Both the position numbers and the translations under genes were made by a program. A DNA stretch of 48,654 nucleotides, taken from an uncultured Enterovibrio sp. GTDB lineage: Bacteria > Pseudomonadota > Gammaproteobacteria > Enterobacterales > Vibrionaceae. Shown in pieces: positions 1-9,105 of the stretch (positions are counted from its first letter, which is position 1; each line of letters begins with the position of its first letter). The notes beneath the pieces were generated by a model. It saw nothing but the letters and a program-made list of their open reading frames with translations. It had not been told where the DNA came from and did no database searches. The stretch spans positions 1 through 48,654 of the forward strand of contig CAMRBZ010000002.1 in assembly GCA_947040595.1 (NCBI GenBank), written 5' to 3'.

Positions 1-31
1 AGACCAGGCTCCTCTACTTCTTTTTACATTT

Positions 32-1660
32 TTATCCTTCATTACAGTTCCCTTTCATTACTTGATATTCTTCAGGAGTCAATAATTTTTTCAAATAGGG
101 ACTGTTGCTGTTCATGACTTTATTTCCAGATAAACCAGAATTTAAACTTTGAACATCAAAATTTATTGGGTCGAAGTAAAAAGGAAAAAGTTCAGGCTTG
201 CCCATTTCTGTGGATAATTTTTTAGAATCTTTTTGTGTTGACAAGTGTGCAGCCAATGCTTTGACTTCAGCATCTATCATTCCTGTTCTGTCTTTACCGC
301 TTTTACAATTAAAGGCTGGTGTTGCATCAATAAGATGCGTGAGTAAAACAAGTCTTTTTGGAAGTGCAAAACGATCGTTATTTTCAGTGTGATGCATTTT
401 TGAATTAAAAATGCTTCTTATTTCATTTACCAATAGAGTCACTTTATCTTTTTGAAGCTGGGTTACATTCTCTCTTTGAAGATACTCGCCAGCCCAACCT
501 AATGGGTCTGAATTTTCGTCGAGTGATCCTATCAGCGTAATTAAACTATTTCGGTTTATTTTATCTGCTTCATTCCAACCCGAAGAGTTTATTGCTTTTA
601 AAAAGACAGATTCGCCCAATGCAATATTATTTATGCCCGTACTAAATTGAATGAAATCAAATTTAATAGGGATTTTTTTTCCATTAATCTCTATTCCCTT
701 TAATGACTCTTTCGCATTTGAAAAAGCCTTCATTTGATCTTCAAACTGTGTTTTTTCTGTTTCTTTTATTTTTGCAAATTTAAAATCCATTAATGTAAGA
801 AGGGATGTTGAGGTCAACTTCAAATCGAGAGGTTCAGTGAGTTCTTTATTATTCAGTATAGAATCATTTATTTCTTTTTCATATTTTGATAATAAAGCGG
901 CACGAATGACTTCTTCTACTTTGTTTTTAGCAGATTCAGCTCTCTCGTCTTCACCTAAATCAGGAGAAGAAAGACTTGAATGACGAATCCCATTAAATAA
1001 AACGGTATCATCTGAAGCTAATAATTTAGTAGACCATAAATTGGCCGCGCGTATTGTATTCCTATTGTTACTGTAACAAGAAACACCGCTTCCGTCTTTG
1101 TATTCCTCGGCGAAGATTGAGACGAGTTGACCCGATAAATCTAATTTCATTTTATTCGCTGGAATTAATATATTTTTGAATACTTTTTGTTCTCCGGCCG
1201 TGCCTAGATTAATTTTTGATTCAAACGTTTTCCAGCCTTTTTCTTCTAATGAATTTAAAATTGCATCTTTAAGGTCTTTTTTTCCTAAAACGGAAGAAGC
1301 CTTTATTTTTTTCGATGAAAGAGAATCACTTTCTGCCCTTGTGTTAGAATCTTTAACTTCTGATGGCTCAGTTTTCTCAGTATTATAATTTTTAAGAATC
1401 TCAGACACCCTGTCTTTTTGACTCTTTAATTTATTTTCATGCATTGTTTTCAAATCGGACAGAAGATTATCATCTAACGAGTTTTTTTTATAACTCAATA
1501 AACGCACAGATGGCGGAGGATGAGAAGAAAAAATAGACGTTCTCGGCATTTCATTTGTATTAAACAGGCTTGTTCTGGATCCTATTCTCAAGTCGCTGAT
1601 TAGATTGAATGTATGACGCGGTCTTATTAAAGGCAATATCGAACTTATTCTTGATAGCAT
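32..1660 (-). CDS. sopB: SopB/IpgD-family inositol phosphate phosphatase (type III effector-like)
   Basis: The 542 residues are close in length to Salmonella SopB (561). The CX5R phosphatase loop NCKSGKDRTGM is at residues 451-461, so the predicted catalytic cysteine is Cys452. The second family motif appears as TGINNIAL (341-348), the counterpart of VGVNELAL. Other family blocks are ANLW (206-209), FNGIRH (222-227) and GNKVM near the C-terminus. Known relatives are injected by type III secretion and dephosphorylate host phosphoinositides. The N-terminal 150 residues are Ser/Lys-rich and unlike the rest, fitting a secretion and chaperone-binding region. No chaperone or secretion gene is adjacent. 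The gene is more AT-rich than its neighbours and stands alone beside an ERIC element, which suggests horizontal acquisition. A weak AAGAG precedes the ATG. The family call is firm; host targeting is inferred. Confidence 0.9.
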   Translation of the reverse strand: MLSRISSILPLIRPRHTFNLISDLRIGSRTSLFNTNEMPRTSIFSSHPPPSVRLLSYKKNSLDDNLLSDLKTMHENKLKSQKDRVSEILKNYNTEKTEPSEVKDSNTRAESDSLSSKKIKASSVLGKKDLKDAILNSLEEKGWKTFESKINLGTAGEQKVFKNILIPANKMKLDLSGQLVSIFAEEYKDGSGVSCYSNNRNTIRAANLWSTKLLASDDTVLFNGIRHSSLSSPDLGEDERAESAKNKVEEVIRAALLSKYEKEINDSILNNKELTEPLDLKLTSTSLLTLMDFKFAKIKETEKTQFEDQMKAFSNAKESLKGIEINGKKIPIKFDFIQFSTGINNIALGESVFLKAINSSGWNEADKINRNSLITLIGSLDENSDPLGWAGEYLQRENVTQLQKDKVTLLVNEIRSIFNSKMHHTENNDRFALPKRLVLLTHLIDATPAFNCKSGKDRTGMIDAEVKALAAHLSTQKDSKKLSTEMGKPELFPFYFDPINFDVQSLNSGLSGNKVMNSNSPYLKKLLTPEEYQVMKGNCNEG

Positions 1661-2129
1661 AAATTTATCTCTTAAATAAAATATCTATAAAAATAAATAC
1701 TTAATTTTAATTAAAAGAGAAGCAAAAATCACAACTCTAAGGGATACATTAAAAAACTTATAAAAACATAACAGGAAATGAAAAAATTCTATGCTTTGTC
1801 TCATGGAAATGATTTCGCTTTCTCATTATAAATATAAATAAACATATCTACTATCAATGAATTACGACTTTTCATTTCGCTTTTTAGATTATATTTAAGA
1901 CTAGATCAGGTGCTTTTTCGTAACTAAAATATATTTTTTAAAAATCGCGTCATCTCTGAATTTAAGAATTGACAGACCTGAACCCAAGCATCTTACACGA
2001 AAATACAAACAGAAAAAACATAAATATTTTCTATAAGTAAGCGGTATTGGCTTTATAGAGACAATCGTATTTAATTAAAATAATTCAAAAAAGAATATAT
2101 TGTTATAACAATGTCTTATATCACAGCAT
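1661..2129. other. AT-rich gene-free stretch upstream of the sopB-like gene
   Basis: About 470 bases of very AT-rich DNA with no convincing ORF. It must hold the promoter of the leftward sopB-like gene, but I could not single out one promoter or a regulator site with confidence. Confidence 0.5.
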
Positions 2130-2255
2130 TATACTCAAAACACTTGAAGATGCGTGTAGACGGCAAACGAGTGAAGCTCTGAACATAGATTTACTATGTG
2201 ATTGGCCTGAACGAGAGCAGCCAAGACCCACGCAGTTTCAAAGGCGACGGGTATA
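2130..2255 (+). repeat. ERIC/IRU element, complete
   Basis: About 126 bp running from TATACTCAAAACACTTGAAG to GGCGACGGGTATA, with the central palindromic part typical of Enterobacterial Repetitive Intergenic Consensus elements. In this annotation plus strand means the end TATACCCAAGACACTTG is on the left. It is among the best preserved copies in the window. Confidence 0.9.
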
Positions 2256-2469
2256 AGACATTCTCACATTAAAGCTCAATTGTAATTCCGATTTTTTTAA
2301 TCTAGGTTATTGAATAATTGACTTATCTTCATTTTTTTAAGTAAGAGCACATCATTAATTAGGTATTTTTAACCTTCAGAGATTTACCGCGCCAGAAACA
2401 AGCCCCTGAAAACTTTTGCATGAGTACTTATTTAATTTTTTATAAACATACCATGCATAAAGATAAATG

Positions 2470-2497
2470 AAATAAAACGCCCATAAGGCGTTTATTT
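2470..2497 (-). terminator. Rho-independent terminator of ppnP
   Basis: On the minus strand an AAACGCC/GGCGTTT stem with a short loop is followed by TTTTATTT, starting about 25 bases past the ppnP stop codon. Confidence 0.65.
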
Positions 2498-2521
2498 GAA
2501 TGTGCATCACATTTTTAAAAA

Positions 2522-2800
2522 TTACAAATATTCACACAAATAAGCGCACGTTTGTTCAATTTTTAGCTGGAAAGCAGAATCACCCGGAACTTCAAAGGAA
2601 TCCCCTACGCCATAAGTTTCCCAGTCAATCCGACCAGGAAGCTTAACGGTCATTTCTCCTTTAACCACGGTCATTCGCTCGGGCGCTGCTGTTGAGAAAG
2701 TAAATTCACCGATTTCCATAACGCCAACACTTACGGGGCCTTTATTATCAAAACCAATCGACTTCACTTTACCATCAAAATATTCGTTAACTTTTAACAT
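2522..2800 (-). CDS. ppnP: Pyrimidine/purine nucleoside phosphorylase PpnP
   Basis: A 92-residue single-domain cupin protein beginning MLKVNEYFDGKVKSIGF, as in the YaiE/PpnP family. Known members carry out phosphorolysis of diverse nucleosides to base and ribose 1-phosphate in the cytoplasm. Conserved blocks PVSVGVMEIGEFTFST and the C-terminal CAYLCEYL are visible. The open frame extends 17 codons upstream, but the ATG at 2800 is preceded by AAGGAG with good spacing and matches the family start, so it was chosen. The gene is monocistronic, with its own terminator, and diverges from purH. Nucleoside salvage beside de novo purine genes is plausible but may be coincidence. Confidence 0.9.
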   Translation of the reverse strand: MLKVNEYFDGKVKSIGFDNKGPVSVGVMEIGEFTFSTAAPERMTVVKGEMTVKLPGRIDWETYGVGDSFEVPGDSAFQLKIEQTCAYLCEYL

Positions 2801-2879
2801 GACTCTCCTTAAACGTTCTGAACTTCCTCTTATAAACCTTGACGCTATCATACTCTTTTAAGGTTCCCAACCACTATTT

Positions 2880-3005
2880 TATACCTGTCAACTTTGAACA
2901 TACAGAGGGTTTAGCTGCATTCTCAAAGCCCAATCACATAGAGCATCTATGCTCTTGGACTTTTCGCCCTAGGCGCTTCCTTGCATCTTTAAATTTCTGG
3001 GATAT
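2880..3005 (-). repeat. ERIC/IRU element, degraded
   Basis: The ERIC outline is kept (TATACCTGTCAACTTTGAA at the left, a central CAATCACATAGAGCATCTATG, and CTGGGATATA at the right) with many substitutions. It lies between ppnP and the purH promoter region. Confidence 0.75.
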
Positions 3006-3093
3006 AAATCCAGTAGAAGCCAAAACTGCATCACGTCGCTTTCACGCTTTTCAATCAAATCATTTATTCGGAGAAAATAACTCCTTTAAACAA

Positions 3094-3109
3094 AAGCAAT
3101 CGATTGCAT
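3094..3109 (+). promoter_or_regulatory. PurR operator upstream of purHD
   Basis: AAGCAATCGATTGCAT matches every fixed position of the enteric PurR consensus ANGCAANCGNTTNCNT, and its core GCAATCGATTGC is a perfect palindrome. It lies about 105 bases before purH, where E. coli purHD also has a PurR site. Repression by PurR with guanine or hypoxanthine is therefore likely. No purR gene is in the window. Confidence 0.85.
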
Positions 3110-3213
3110 GGTTGGATTAGGTTAGAATGCTCTTCACTTTAATTGGGGCATGTCTCCATTGATTTCTTGGGTATTTAGGTCTTTCTATCTGCCTGCACCC
3201 ACAATAAACAGAG

Positions 3214-4845
3214 ATGATCCTAATGGAAAAATTACGCCCAATTCGTCGCGCTTTGATCAGCGTCTCAGACAAAACAGGCATTGTCAGCTTTGCCAAAAGG
3301 CTCACAGAAAAAGGGATAGAAATACTTTCTACGGGAGGTACTGCACGCTTACTTCTTGAAGAAAACGTCAAGGTCACCGAAGTTTCAAATTACACCGATT
3401 TTCCTGAAATGATGGCAGGGCGAGTGAAAACCTTGCATCCCAAAATTCACGGTGGCATTTTAGGGAGACGTGGCATTGATGACACAGTGATGCAAGATCA
3501 TAAAATCAAAGAAATTGATTTGGTGGTTGTCAACCTTTACCCTTTTGAAAAAACGGTAGAAAAAAAAGACTGCACGCTTGAAGAAGCCATTGAAAATATA
3601 GACATTGGTGGACCTGCCATGGTCCGCTCTGCGGCAAAAAATCACAAGGATGTCACAGTTCTTGTCAAGGCTTCTGATTATGAAGGTGTCTTGGCGGAAA
3701 TGGAGAAAAATAACGGCGCCCTCACACAGAAAACCCGTTTTGATTTAGCTATATCCGCTTTTGAACATACAGCAGCTTATGACGGCATGATAAGCAATTA
3801 TTTTGGAAAAATGCTTCCTTCATACCCAAATCACTCACTCACCGATGAAGAAAAAGAACCAGAGAATCATTCTTTTTTTCCACGCACGTTAAGCACGCAA
3901 TTTACAAAAAAACAAGACATGCGTTATGGCGAAAATAGTCATCAAGCTGCTGCATTTTATACAGAAACAAATCCAGAAGCAGGAAGCGTATCAAGTTCTG
4001 TTCAAATCCAAGGCAAAGCATTGTCTTATAACAATATTGCAGATACTGATGCCGCACTGGAATGCGTAAAAGAATTCAGTGACCCGGCCTGCGTCATAGT
4101 AAAACATGCAAACCCTTGTGGCGTAGCGCTTGGAAAAAATATTTTAGAAGCTTATGAGCGTGCTTATAAGACAGATCCTACCTCGGCTTTTGGTGGGATC
4201 ATTGCGATTAACCGAGAGCTTGACTCTCAAACAGCAAAAGCCATCATTACGCGTCAATTTGTTGAGGTCATCATTGCTCCTTCTATTTCAGAGCAAGCCG
4301 CCAAAATCGTGCGCGAGAAGAAAAATATTCGATTACTCGTGTGTGGCGAATGGAGCAAAAATCCCCCTTCCCCTAACACCCGTTTTGATTTTAAATGCGT
4401 CTCTGGCGGTTTACTCGTACAAGAGCATGACCAAGGTGATATTACGCAAGAAGATCTTAAAATTGTCAGCGCACGAGCCCCTTCAGAGAACGAATTACGA
4501 GATGCTCTTTTTTGTTGGAAAGTAGCAAAATATGTCAAATCTAATGCCATTGTTTACGCAAAAGGAAACCGCACTATCGGTATCGGTGCGGGGCAAATGA
4601 GCCGTGTTTATTCCGCCAAAATTGCAAGTATTAAAGCCGCCGATGAAAACCTCAGCGTAGCAGGAAGTGTAATGGCTTCAGATGCCTTTTTTCCTTTTCG
4701 CGATGGAATTGATACAGCAGCAAAAGCCGGTATCACCTGTGTTATCCAACCCGGCGGCTCTGTCCGTGATGACGAAATCATTGCGGCGGCAAACGAACAT
4801 GGCATGGCCATGCTATTTACTCAAATGCGTCATTTCCGTCATTAA
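3214..4845 (+). CDS. purH: Bifunctional AICAR formyltransferase / IMP cyclohydrolase PurH
   Basis: Catalyses the last two steps of de novo IMP synthesis: formylation of AICAR, then ring closure. The N-terminal MGS-like cyclohydrolase domain (about 1-150) carries [13 protein letters not shown] and [10 protein letters not shown] (72-81). The transformylase domain follows, with RYGENSHQ (237-244) and the catalytic KHANPCG (297-303). At 543 residues it is slightly longer than the E. coli protein (529), with extra sequence near 200-225. An in-frame ATG at 3223 is an alternative start and neither has a strong ribosome site. The PurR box upstream and purD downstream define a purHD operon, with an ERIC fragment in the 64-base gap. 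Confidence 0.97.
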   Translation: MILMEKLRPIRRALISVSDKTGIVSFAKRLTEKGIEILSTGGTARLLLEENVKVTEVSNYTDFPEMMAGRVKTLHPKIHGGILGRRGIDDTVMQDHKIKEIDLVVVNLYPFEKTVEKKDCTLEEAIENIDIGGPAMVRSAAKNHKDVTVLVKASDYEGVLAEMEKNNGALTQKTRFDLAISAFEHTAAYDGMISNYFGKMLPSYPNHSLTDEEKEPENHSFFPRTLSTQFTKKQDMRYGENSHQAAAFYTETNPEAGSVSSSVQIQGKALSYNNIADTDAALECVKEFSDPACVIVKHANPCGVALGKNILEAYERAYKTDPTSAFGGIIAINRELDSQTAKAIITRQFVEVIIAPSISEQAAKIVREKKNIRLLVCGEWSKNPPSPNTRFDFKCVSGGLLVQEHDQGDITQEDLKIVSARAPSENELRDALFCWKVAKYVKSNAIVYAKGNRTIGIGAGQMSRVYSAKIASIKAADENLSVAGSVMASDAFFPFRDGIDTAAKAGITCVIQPGGSVRDDEIIAAANEHGMAMLFTQMRHFRH

Positions 4846-4851
4846 TGTCTC

Positions 4852-4896
4852 TCCAACGCAGCCAACAAGCCTGCATCGTTAAAGGCGACGGGCATA
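4852..4896 (+). repeat. Partial ERIC element in the purH-purD gap
   Basis: Only the right end of an ERIC remains: GCAGCCAACA, then TTAAAGGCGACGGGCATA. It sits within the transcribed spacer of the operon, six bases after the purH stop. Confidence 0.7.
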
Positions 4897-4909
4897 AAAG
4901 GATTAAAAA

Positions 4910-6220
4910 ATGAATGTACTTATAATTGGCGGTGGTGGCCGTGAGCATGCTTTAGCTTGGAAAACTGCGCAATCTACAAACGTCAGCAAGGTTTTTGTCG
5001 CTCCAGGGAACGCAGGAACAGCGAATGAGGCAAAAATAGAAAATGTACCCATTGATCAAGAAAACATTCAAGCGCTCTTAATTTTTGCTCAAGAAAATAA
5101 TATAGCGCTCACTATTGTGGGCCCTGAAATCCCTTTAATTTTGGGGGTGGTTGATGCTTTTCGAGAAAAAAATCTTCCAATTTTTGGGCCTACTCAAGCA
5201 GCCGCTCAGTTAGAAGGCTCGAAGGCGTTTGCGAAAGACTTTTTAGCGAGAAACAACATTCCTTCAGGGAGCTACCAAAATTTTACCGACCTTGATCTCG
5301 CCCTTGCTTATGTCCGAGAAAAAGGGGCTCCCATCGTCATAAAAGCAGATGGGCTGGCCGCTGGAAAAGGTGTGATTGTTGCGATGAGCTTAATTGAAGC
5401 CGAAAACGCACTGACAGACATGCTTGCAGGAAACGTCTTTGGCGAAGCGGGGCACCGCGTTGTTATTGAAGAATTTCTGGATGGTGAAGAAGCCAGTTTT
5501 ATTGTCATGGTTGACGGTAAAAACATTCTACCCATGGCCACAAGCCAAGATCATAAACGCTTAGGTTCTGGCGACACAGGGCCCAATACGGGCGGCATGG
5601 GCGCTTATAGCCCTGCTCCTGTCGTCACTTCGGCTATTTACGATAGGATCATGCAAGAAATAATACACCCAACCGTTCTGGCGATGGCAAAAGAAGGAAA
5701 TCCATATACCGGTTTTCTTTATGCCGGCCTCATGATCATGCCAAACGGAATCCCGAAAGTCATCGAGTTTAATTGCCGTTTTGGCGATCCTGAAACCCAA
5801 CCCATTATGATGCGTTTGCAATCAGATCTGATTGAACTTTGTCTTGCCGCAGTTGAAGGGAAACTGGATACTCAAGACTCCAAATGGGACTCTCGTCCTT
5901 GCGTGGGGGTCGTTTTAGCATCAAAAGGCTATCCTGATGCTTACAAAAAAGGACATGTTATTTCAGGCTTATCCAGAAAACCTCAAGCAAACGAAAAAAT
6001 ATTTCATGCAGGAACCACAGAAAAAAACGCGTCTGTTCTAACCCAGGGTGGTCGCGTTCTTTGCGCCACAGCCTTAGGTGAAACCGTATTGGATGCCCAA
6101 ACGCGCGCTTATATGCTTGCATCAAGTGTTCACTGGGATGGAATGTTCTACCGCGACGACATCGCTTATCGCGCCATAGAAAGAGAGCAGATGAAACAAA
6201 ATAATAAAGCCCCAGTTTGA
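4910..6220 (+). CDS. purD: Phosphoribosylamine-glycine ligase PurD
   Basis: The ATP-grasp enzyme (GAR synthetase) that joins glycine to 5-phosphoribosylamine in the second step of purine synthesis. The N-terminal GGGGREHALAWK (about 7-18), the ATP-grasp segment IKADGLAAGKGVIVA, GSGDTGPNTGGMGAYSPAP and the metal-site region EFNCRFGDPETQ are all present. At 436 residues it is near the E. coli length (429). It is the second gene of the purHD operon and is followed by an ERIC and a strong terminator. Confidence 0.98.
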   Translation: MNVLIIGGGGREHALAWKTAQSTNVSKVFVAPGNAGTANEAKIENVPIDQENIQALLIFAQENNIALTIVGPEIPLILGVVDAFREKNLPIFGPTQAAAQLEGSKAFAKDFLARNNIPSGSYQNFTDLDLALAYVREKGAPIVIKADGLAAGKGVIVAMSLIEAENALTDMLAGNVFGEAGHRVVIEEFLDGEEASFIVMVDGKNILPMATSQDHKRLGSGDTGPNTGGMGAYSPAPVVTSAIYDRIMQEIIHPTVLAMAKEGNPYTGFLYAGLMIMPNGIPKVIEFNCRFGDPETQPIMMRLQSDLIELCLAAVEGKLDTQDSKWDSRPCVGVVLASKGYPDAYKKGHVISGLSRKPQANEKIFHAGTTEKNASVLTQGGRVLCATALGETVLDAQTRAYMLASSVHWDGMFYRDDIAYRAIEREQMKQNNKAPV

Positions 6221-6231
6221 GATTGGGCATA

Positions 6232-6358
6232 GATACCCGTCGCCTTTGAAGCTGGGTGGGTGTTGGCGAAGCTCACAGCGCCCAATCACATCCTTCATCC
6301 ATGCTCAGAGGCTTCACTCACTTGCCGACGACACGCATCTTCCATTATTTGGGGTATA
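6232..6358 (-). repeat. ERIC/IRU element, complete
   Basis: 127 bp from GATACCCGTCGCCTTTGAAG to TTGGGGTATA, in reverse orientation. It lies inside the 3' untranslated region of purD, just before the terminator. Confidence 0.88.
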
Positions 6359-6391
6359 AAAAAGCCGCATAACGCGGCTTTTTTATTTTTA
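6358..6391 (+). terminator. Rho-independent terminator of purHD
   Basis: A perfect AAAGCCGC/GCGGCTTT stem with a five-base loop, followed by TTTTTATTTTT. It directly abuts the ERIC element. Confidence 0.9.
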
Positions 6392-6496
6392 ATCGCAAGA
6401 GCGCATAAGATGCAGAGCAACAATGTACTCCCTCATTCGATTCGAGGGCGCCGCCAGCAATTTTGAATCTTCAATGGGCAGGAGAATAAATGAGGA

Positions 6497-7183
6497 TTAT
6501 TTTTCAAAAGAGGATGCATCAAAACAAGCATCTCGGTGAGCACCTAAATAAATAAGGTTTTCAACTCTGTTTGCATTTCCTCTCACACTGCCAACCGCTG
6601 CAATAAAATACTCATTTAAATATTTATTCTGTATATGTTCTTCAAGAGCAATATCATTCAATATTAATTTTTCTGTCGTTTCATTAATGCAATTTTTGAA
6701 CTCGTTCTCTTTAACGTGGCCTTGGAAGAAATATTCTTTTTGTTTAATGAGCTTTTTTGCGGTCTGCAGGGTATTTTCAGCGCCTTGATAATAAAAAATA
6801 AGATCTTTATTTCTTAAAGGCAGTAAATTATCTGAAATACGGTTACTTTGATAAACACCTTGACCTTTTAAATCATATCGAATAATTAGAGATTGTTGCT
6901 GGGCTTTTCCTTCAATAAAAACATCGCCTTCACGATGAATTTCTCGAACAACACCATTAACCCAAAGATACTCTGTTTTGTACTTCATGCCGTTTTGCAT
7001 GACGGTGAGTTCTACTAATTTTTCAGGTGTATTTAAGCGCTCATCCAGCCAGAAAATTCGGAAGGTTGTTTTTTGTTTCATTGCTGTCGCAGTGTGAGTT
7101 AAAGGCGTAACGTTAGACGTGGATGTACAGGCTGAAACTAACAAAAAAAAACACGAGAAAAAAGAAAATTTCAAAACGCGCAT
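6497..7183 (-). CDS. yjaH: DUF1481 lipoprotein, YjaH-like
   Basis: A 228-residue protein starting MRVLKFSFFSCFFLLVSAC, a lipoprotein signal with lipobox VSAC, so it should be lipidated and membrane-anchored in the periplasm. The place next to hupA and before purHD matches the DUF1481 gene of E. coli (yjaH) and Vibrio. Function is unknown. The open frame reaches a TTG at 7198, but the ATG at 7183 gives a clean signal peptide and is preferred. Its GGCGG ribosome site lies inside the hupA terminator stem, so expression probably depends on read-through from hupA. Confidence 0.8.
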   Translation of the reverse strand: MRVLKFSFFSCFFLLVSACTSTSNVTPLTHTATAMKQKTTFRIFWLDERLNTPEKLVELTVMQNGMKYKTEYLWVNGVVREIHREGDVFIEGKAQQQSLIIRYDLKGQGVYQSNRISDNLLPLRNKDLIFYYQGAENTLQTAKKLIKQKEYFFQGHVKENEFKNCINETTEKLILNDIALEEHIQNKYLNEYFIAAVGSVRGNANRVENLIYLGAHRDACFDASSFEK

Positions 7184-7219
7184 AAAAAAAACCGCCAAAA
7201 CATAAAAGTGCTTTGGCGG
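7184..7219 (-). terminator. Terminator / attenuator between hupA and yjaH
   Basis: On the minus strand CCGCCAAA pairs with TTTGGCGG around a 12-base loop, followed by eight T residues that run straight into the yjaH ATG. It begins nine bases past the hupA stop codon. Confidence 0.9.
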
Positions 7220-7227
7220 AGTATAAC

Positions 7228-7500
7228 TTAGTTTACAGCTTCTTTAAGCGCTTTACCTGCAACAAATGCGGGAACATTTGTAGCTGCAATTTTAAGCTCT
7301 TGCCCTGTTTGTGGGTTACGGCCAATGCGCGCTGCGCGATGGTTTACTTTAAAAGTACCAAAACCTATCAATTGTACCTGCTCGCCATCCTTCAACGCAC
7401 CTTCGATACCAGCGAGAGTTGCTTCTAATGCGGCTTTTGCTTGTGTTTTTGATAGGTCCGTTTTTTCAGCGATCAGATCGATCAAATTGGTTTTGTTCAT
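7228..7500 (-). CDS. hupA: DNA-binding protein HU-alpha
   Basis: The 90-residue histone-like HU protein begins [20 protein letters not shown] and carries the DNA-binding arm block [21 protein letters not shown] (about 47-67). It compacts the nucleoid and assists recombination, replication and repair. The subunit assignment to alpha rests on the start sequence and on the neighbours yjaG, yjaH, hemE and purHD, as in E. coli. GGA lies about nine bases before the ATG. The CNNM gene at 7737 is transcribed divergently. Confidence 0.97.
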   Translation of the reverse strand: MNKTNLIDLIAEKTDLSKTQAKAALEATLAGIEGALKDGEQVQLIGFGTFKVNHRAARIGRNPQTGQELKIAATNVPAFVAGKALKEAVN

Positions 7501-7736
7501 TAGGCTTTCCTTTATTTAGTTTTCTTTAGACAAAGCAACTCTAAATCAAAAGAAGCCTGACTGGCAAAGGTTTGTGGTACGACAAGTGACAAGATGCAGA
7601 GATTTTAAGTACAAAGTGAGGGCACTATCACAAAATAATGCTTCTTTTTTAAAATCAATACTTGTATTTACTAGGCTAAGCCCCGATTCTGATCCTTTGA
7701 AAAACCACTCATTTAAACCTTCTTGCTGGAAAAATA

Positions 7737-8966
7737 ATGATCCTGCTCATCATTTATGTAACAATTGCTATTGGTGTTTCGTTTGTTTGTTCTGTACTCG
7801 AAGCTGTGCTTTTAAGTATCACTCCCAGTTATATTGCTCAAATGCGGCAACAAGGAAACCCTGCAGCCAAACGTTTAGCTAAACTAAAAGATGATATAGA
7901 TCGGCCCCTTGCATCCATCCTCACCCTCAATACCATTGCTCATACTGTTGGCGCTGCGGCCTCCGGAGCACAAGCTGCAAAAGTTTTTGGTGATGCCTGG
8001 CTTGGCCTTTTTTCTGCGGCGTTAACACTGGCTATTTTACTTTTATCTGAAATTCTACCAAAAACACTCGGTGCAACATATTGGCGTCAACTGGCTCCAA
8101 AAGCTTCAACCATCATGCTTGGCATGGTCTGGGCCTTGTTGCCGATTGTATGGGCTTTTGAACAATTAACACGCCGTTTAGCACGTGGAAAAGTTGAACC
8201 TAGATTACGTGATGAAATATCCGCGATGGCACTGCTCGCAAAAGAAAGCGGTGAGCTCGAAGCGGATGAGTCCACCATGTTAACCAACCTGCTCAGTTTG
8301 CGCGAAGTCTCCGTCACCAAATTAATGACTCCCCGCCCCGTGCTTTTTCGCGTTAATTCCGAAATGACCATTGACGCCTTCTTAAAAGAGCATCATGACA
8401 CGCCATTTTCTCGACCCTTGCTTTATTCTGGCTCTCGGGACAACATCTTAGGCTTTGTACATCGTCTCGAGCTCTTTTATGCAAAACAACACAATAAAGG
8501 GCAAGAGCCACTCAGCACGCTTATGCGCCCCATTCCTGTTCTTCACGACTCAACGTTTGTTCCTAAAGCCTTTGACCAATTAATGGCCCAAAAATCTCAA
8601 CTCGCACTTATCGTGGATGAATATGGAGACGTGCAGGGGATCATTACCATTGAAGATATTTTTGAACATCTGACCGGAAAGGAAATCATTGATGAGGCAG
8701 ATAAAAATTCAAACATGCAAAAAGTGGCTCATGAGCGCTGGGCAAACTGGAAAAAAGATCACGGTGTTATCGAAAGTAAAAATGACGAAGAAGATGAAAA
8801 AATAAAAACAAAAAGCACAAGTGAGCATATTAAAAACAATAAAATAACCCAGCCTCTAAAACCAGAAGAGTCCCAGAAAATCGAGCAAACTGAAGAAGAA
8901 AACGAAATACAACCAGAAATTCTCACTAAAAAAGAGCAACCTCAAGAAAAAGAAGACGATAAATAA
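7737..8966 (+). CDS. CNNM/DUF21 membrane protein with CBS pair
   Basis: A 409-residue protein: an N-terminal DUF21 domain with about four membrane segments (residues 1-150), then a CBS pair (about 195-320) with LVDEYGDVQGIITIEDIFE, as in the HlyC/CorC/CNNM family linked to Mg2+ or Co2+ efflux. The usual C-terminal CorC_HlyC domain is missing. In its place residues 325-409 form a highly charged Glu/Lys/Gln tail with no predicted fold. GGAAA precedes the ATG. It is a single gene, divergent from hupA and convergent with yjaG, sharing a bidirectional terminator. The transported ion cannot be read from the sequence. Confidence 0.85.
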   Translation: MILLIIYVTIAIGVSFVCSVLEAVLLSITPSYIAQMRQQGNPAAKRLAKLKDDIDRPLASILTLNTIAHTVGAAASGAQAAKVFGDAWLGLFSAALTLAILLLSEILPKTLGATYWRQLAPKASTIMLGMVWALLPIVWAFEQLTRRLARGKVEPRLRDEISAMALLAKESGELEADESTMLTNLLSLREVSVTKLMTPRPVLFRVNSEMTIDAFLKEHHDTPFSRPLLYSGSRDNILGFVHRLELFYAKQHNKGQEPLSTLMRPIPVLHDSTFVPKAFDQLMAQKSQLALIVDEYGDVQGIITIEDIFEHLTGKEIIDEADKNSNMQKVAHERWANWKKDHGVIESKNDEEDEKIKTKSTSEHIKNNKITQPLKPEESQKIEQTEEENEIQPEILTKKEQPQEKEDDK

Positions 8967-8989
8967 TCGAATTCATGCAGTTCATGCAC

Positions 8990-9024
8990 ATATAAAAAAC
9001 GAGCCCTCGGCTCGTTTTTTATAT
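8990..9024. terminator. Bidirectional terminator
   Basis: ACGAGCC/GGCTCGT stem with loop CTC, flanked by six A on the left and six T on the right. The symmetry lets it serve both the CNNM gene (+) and yjaG (-). Confidence 0.9.
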
Positions 9025-9105
9025 GCTACTCCCTAAAGTATGCGCTTAGCGGGCTTTGAGAGCATCACTAAGCTCCTTTCATCTTCAAAGAGAAGATCTG
9101 CTATC

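Noticed and set aside
4154..4525. 123-codon ORF inside purH
   Set aside because: Out-of-frame shadow of a well conserved gene.
6260..6466. Open frame of 68 codons after purD
   Set aside because: Lies within the ERIC element and the terminator; several similar short frames elsewhere (30542-30937, 31736-32025) are also made by ERIC sequence.
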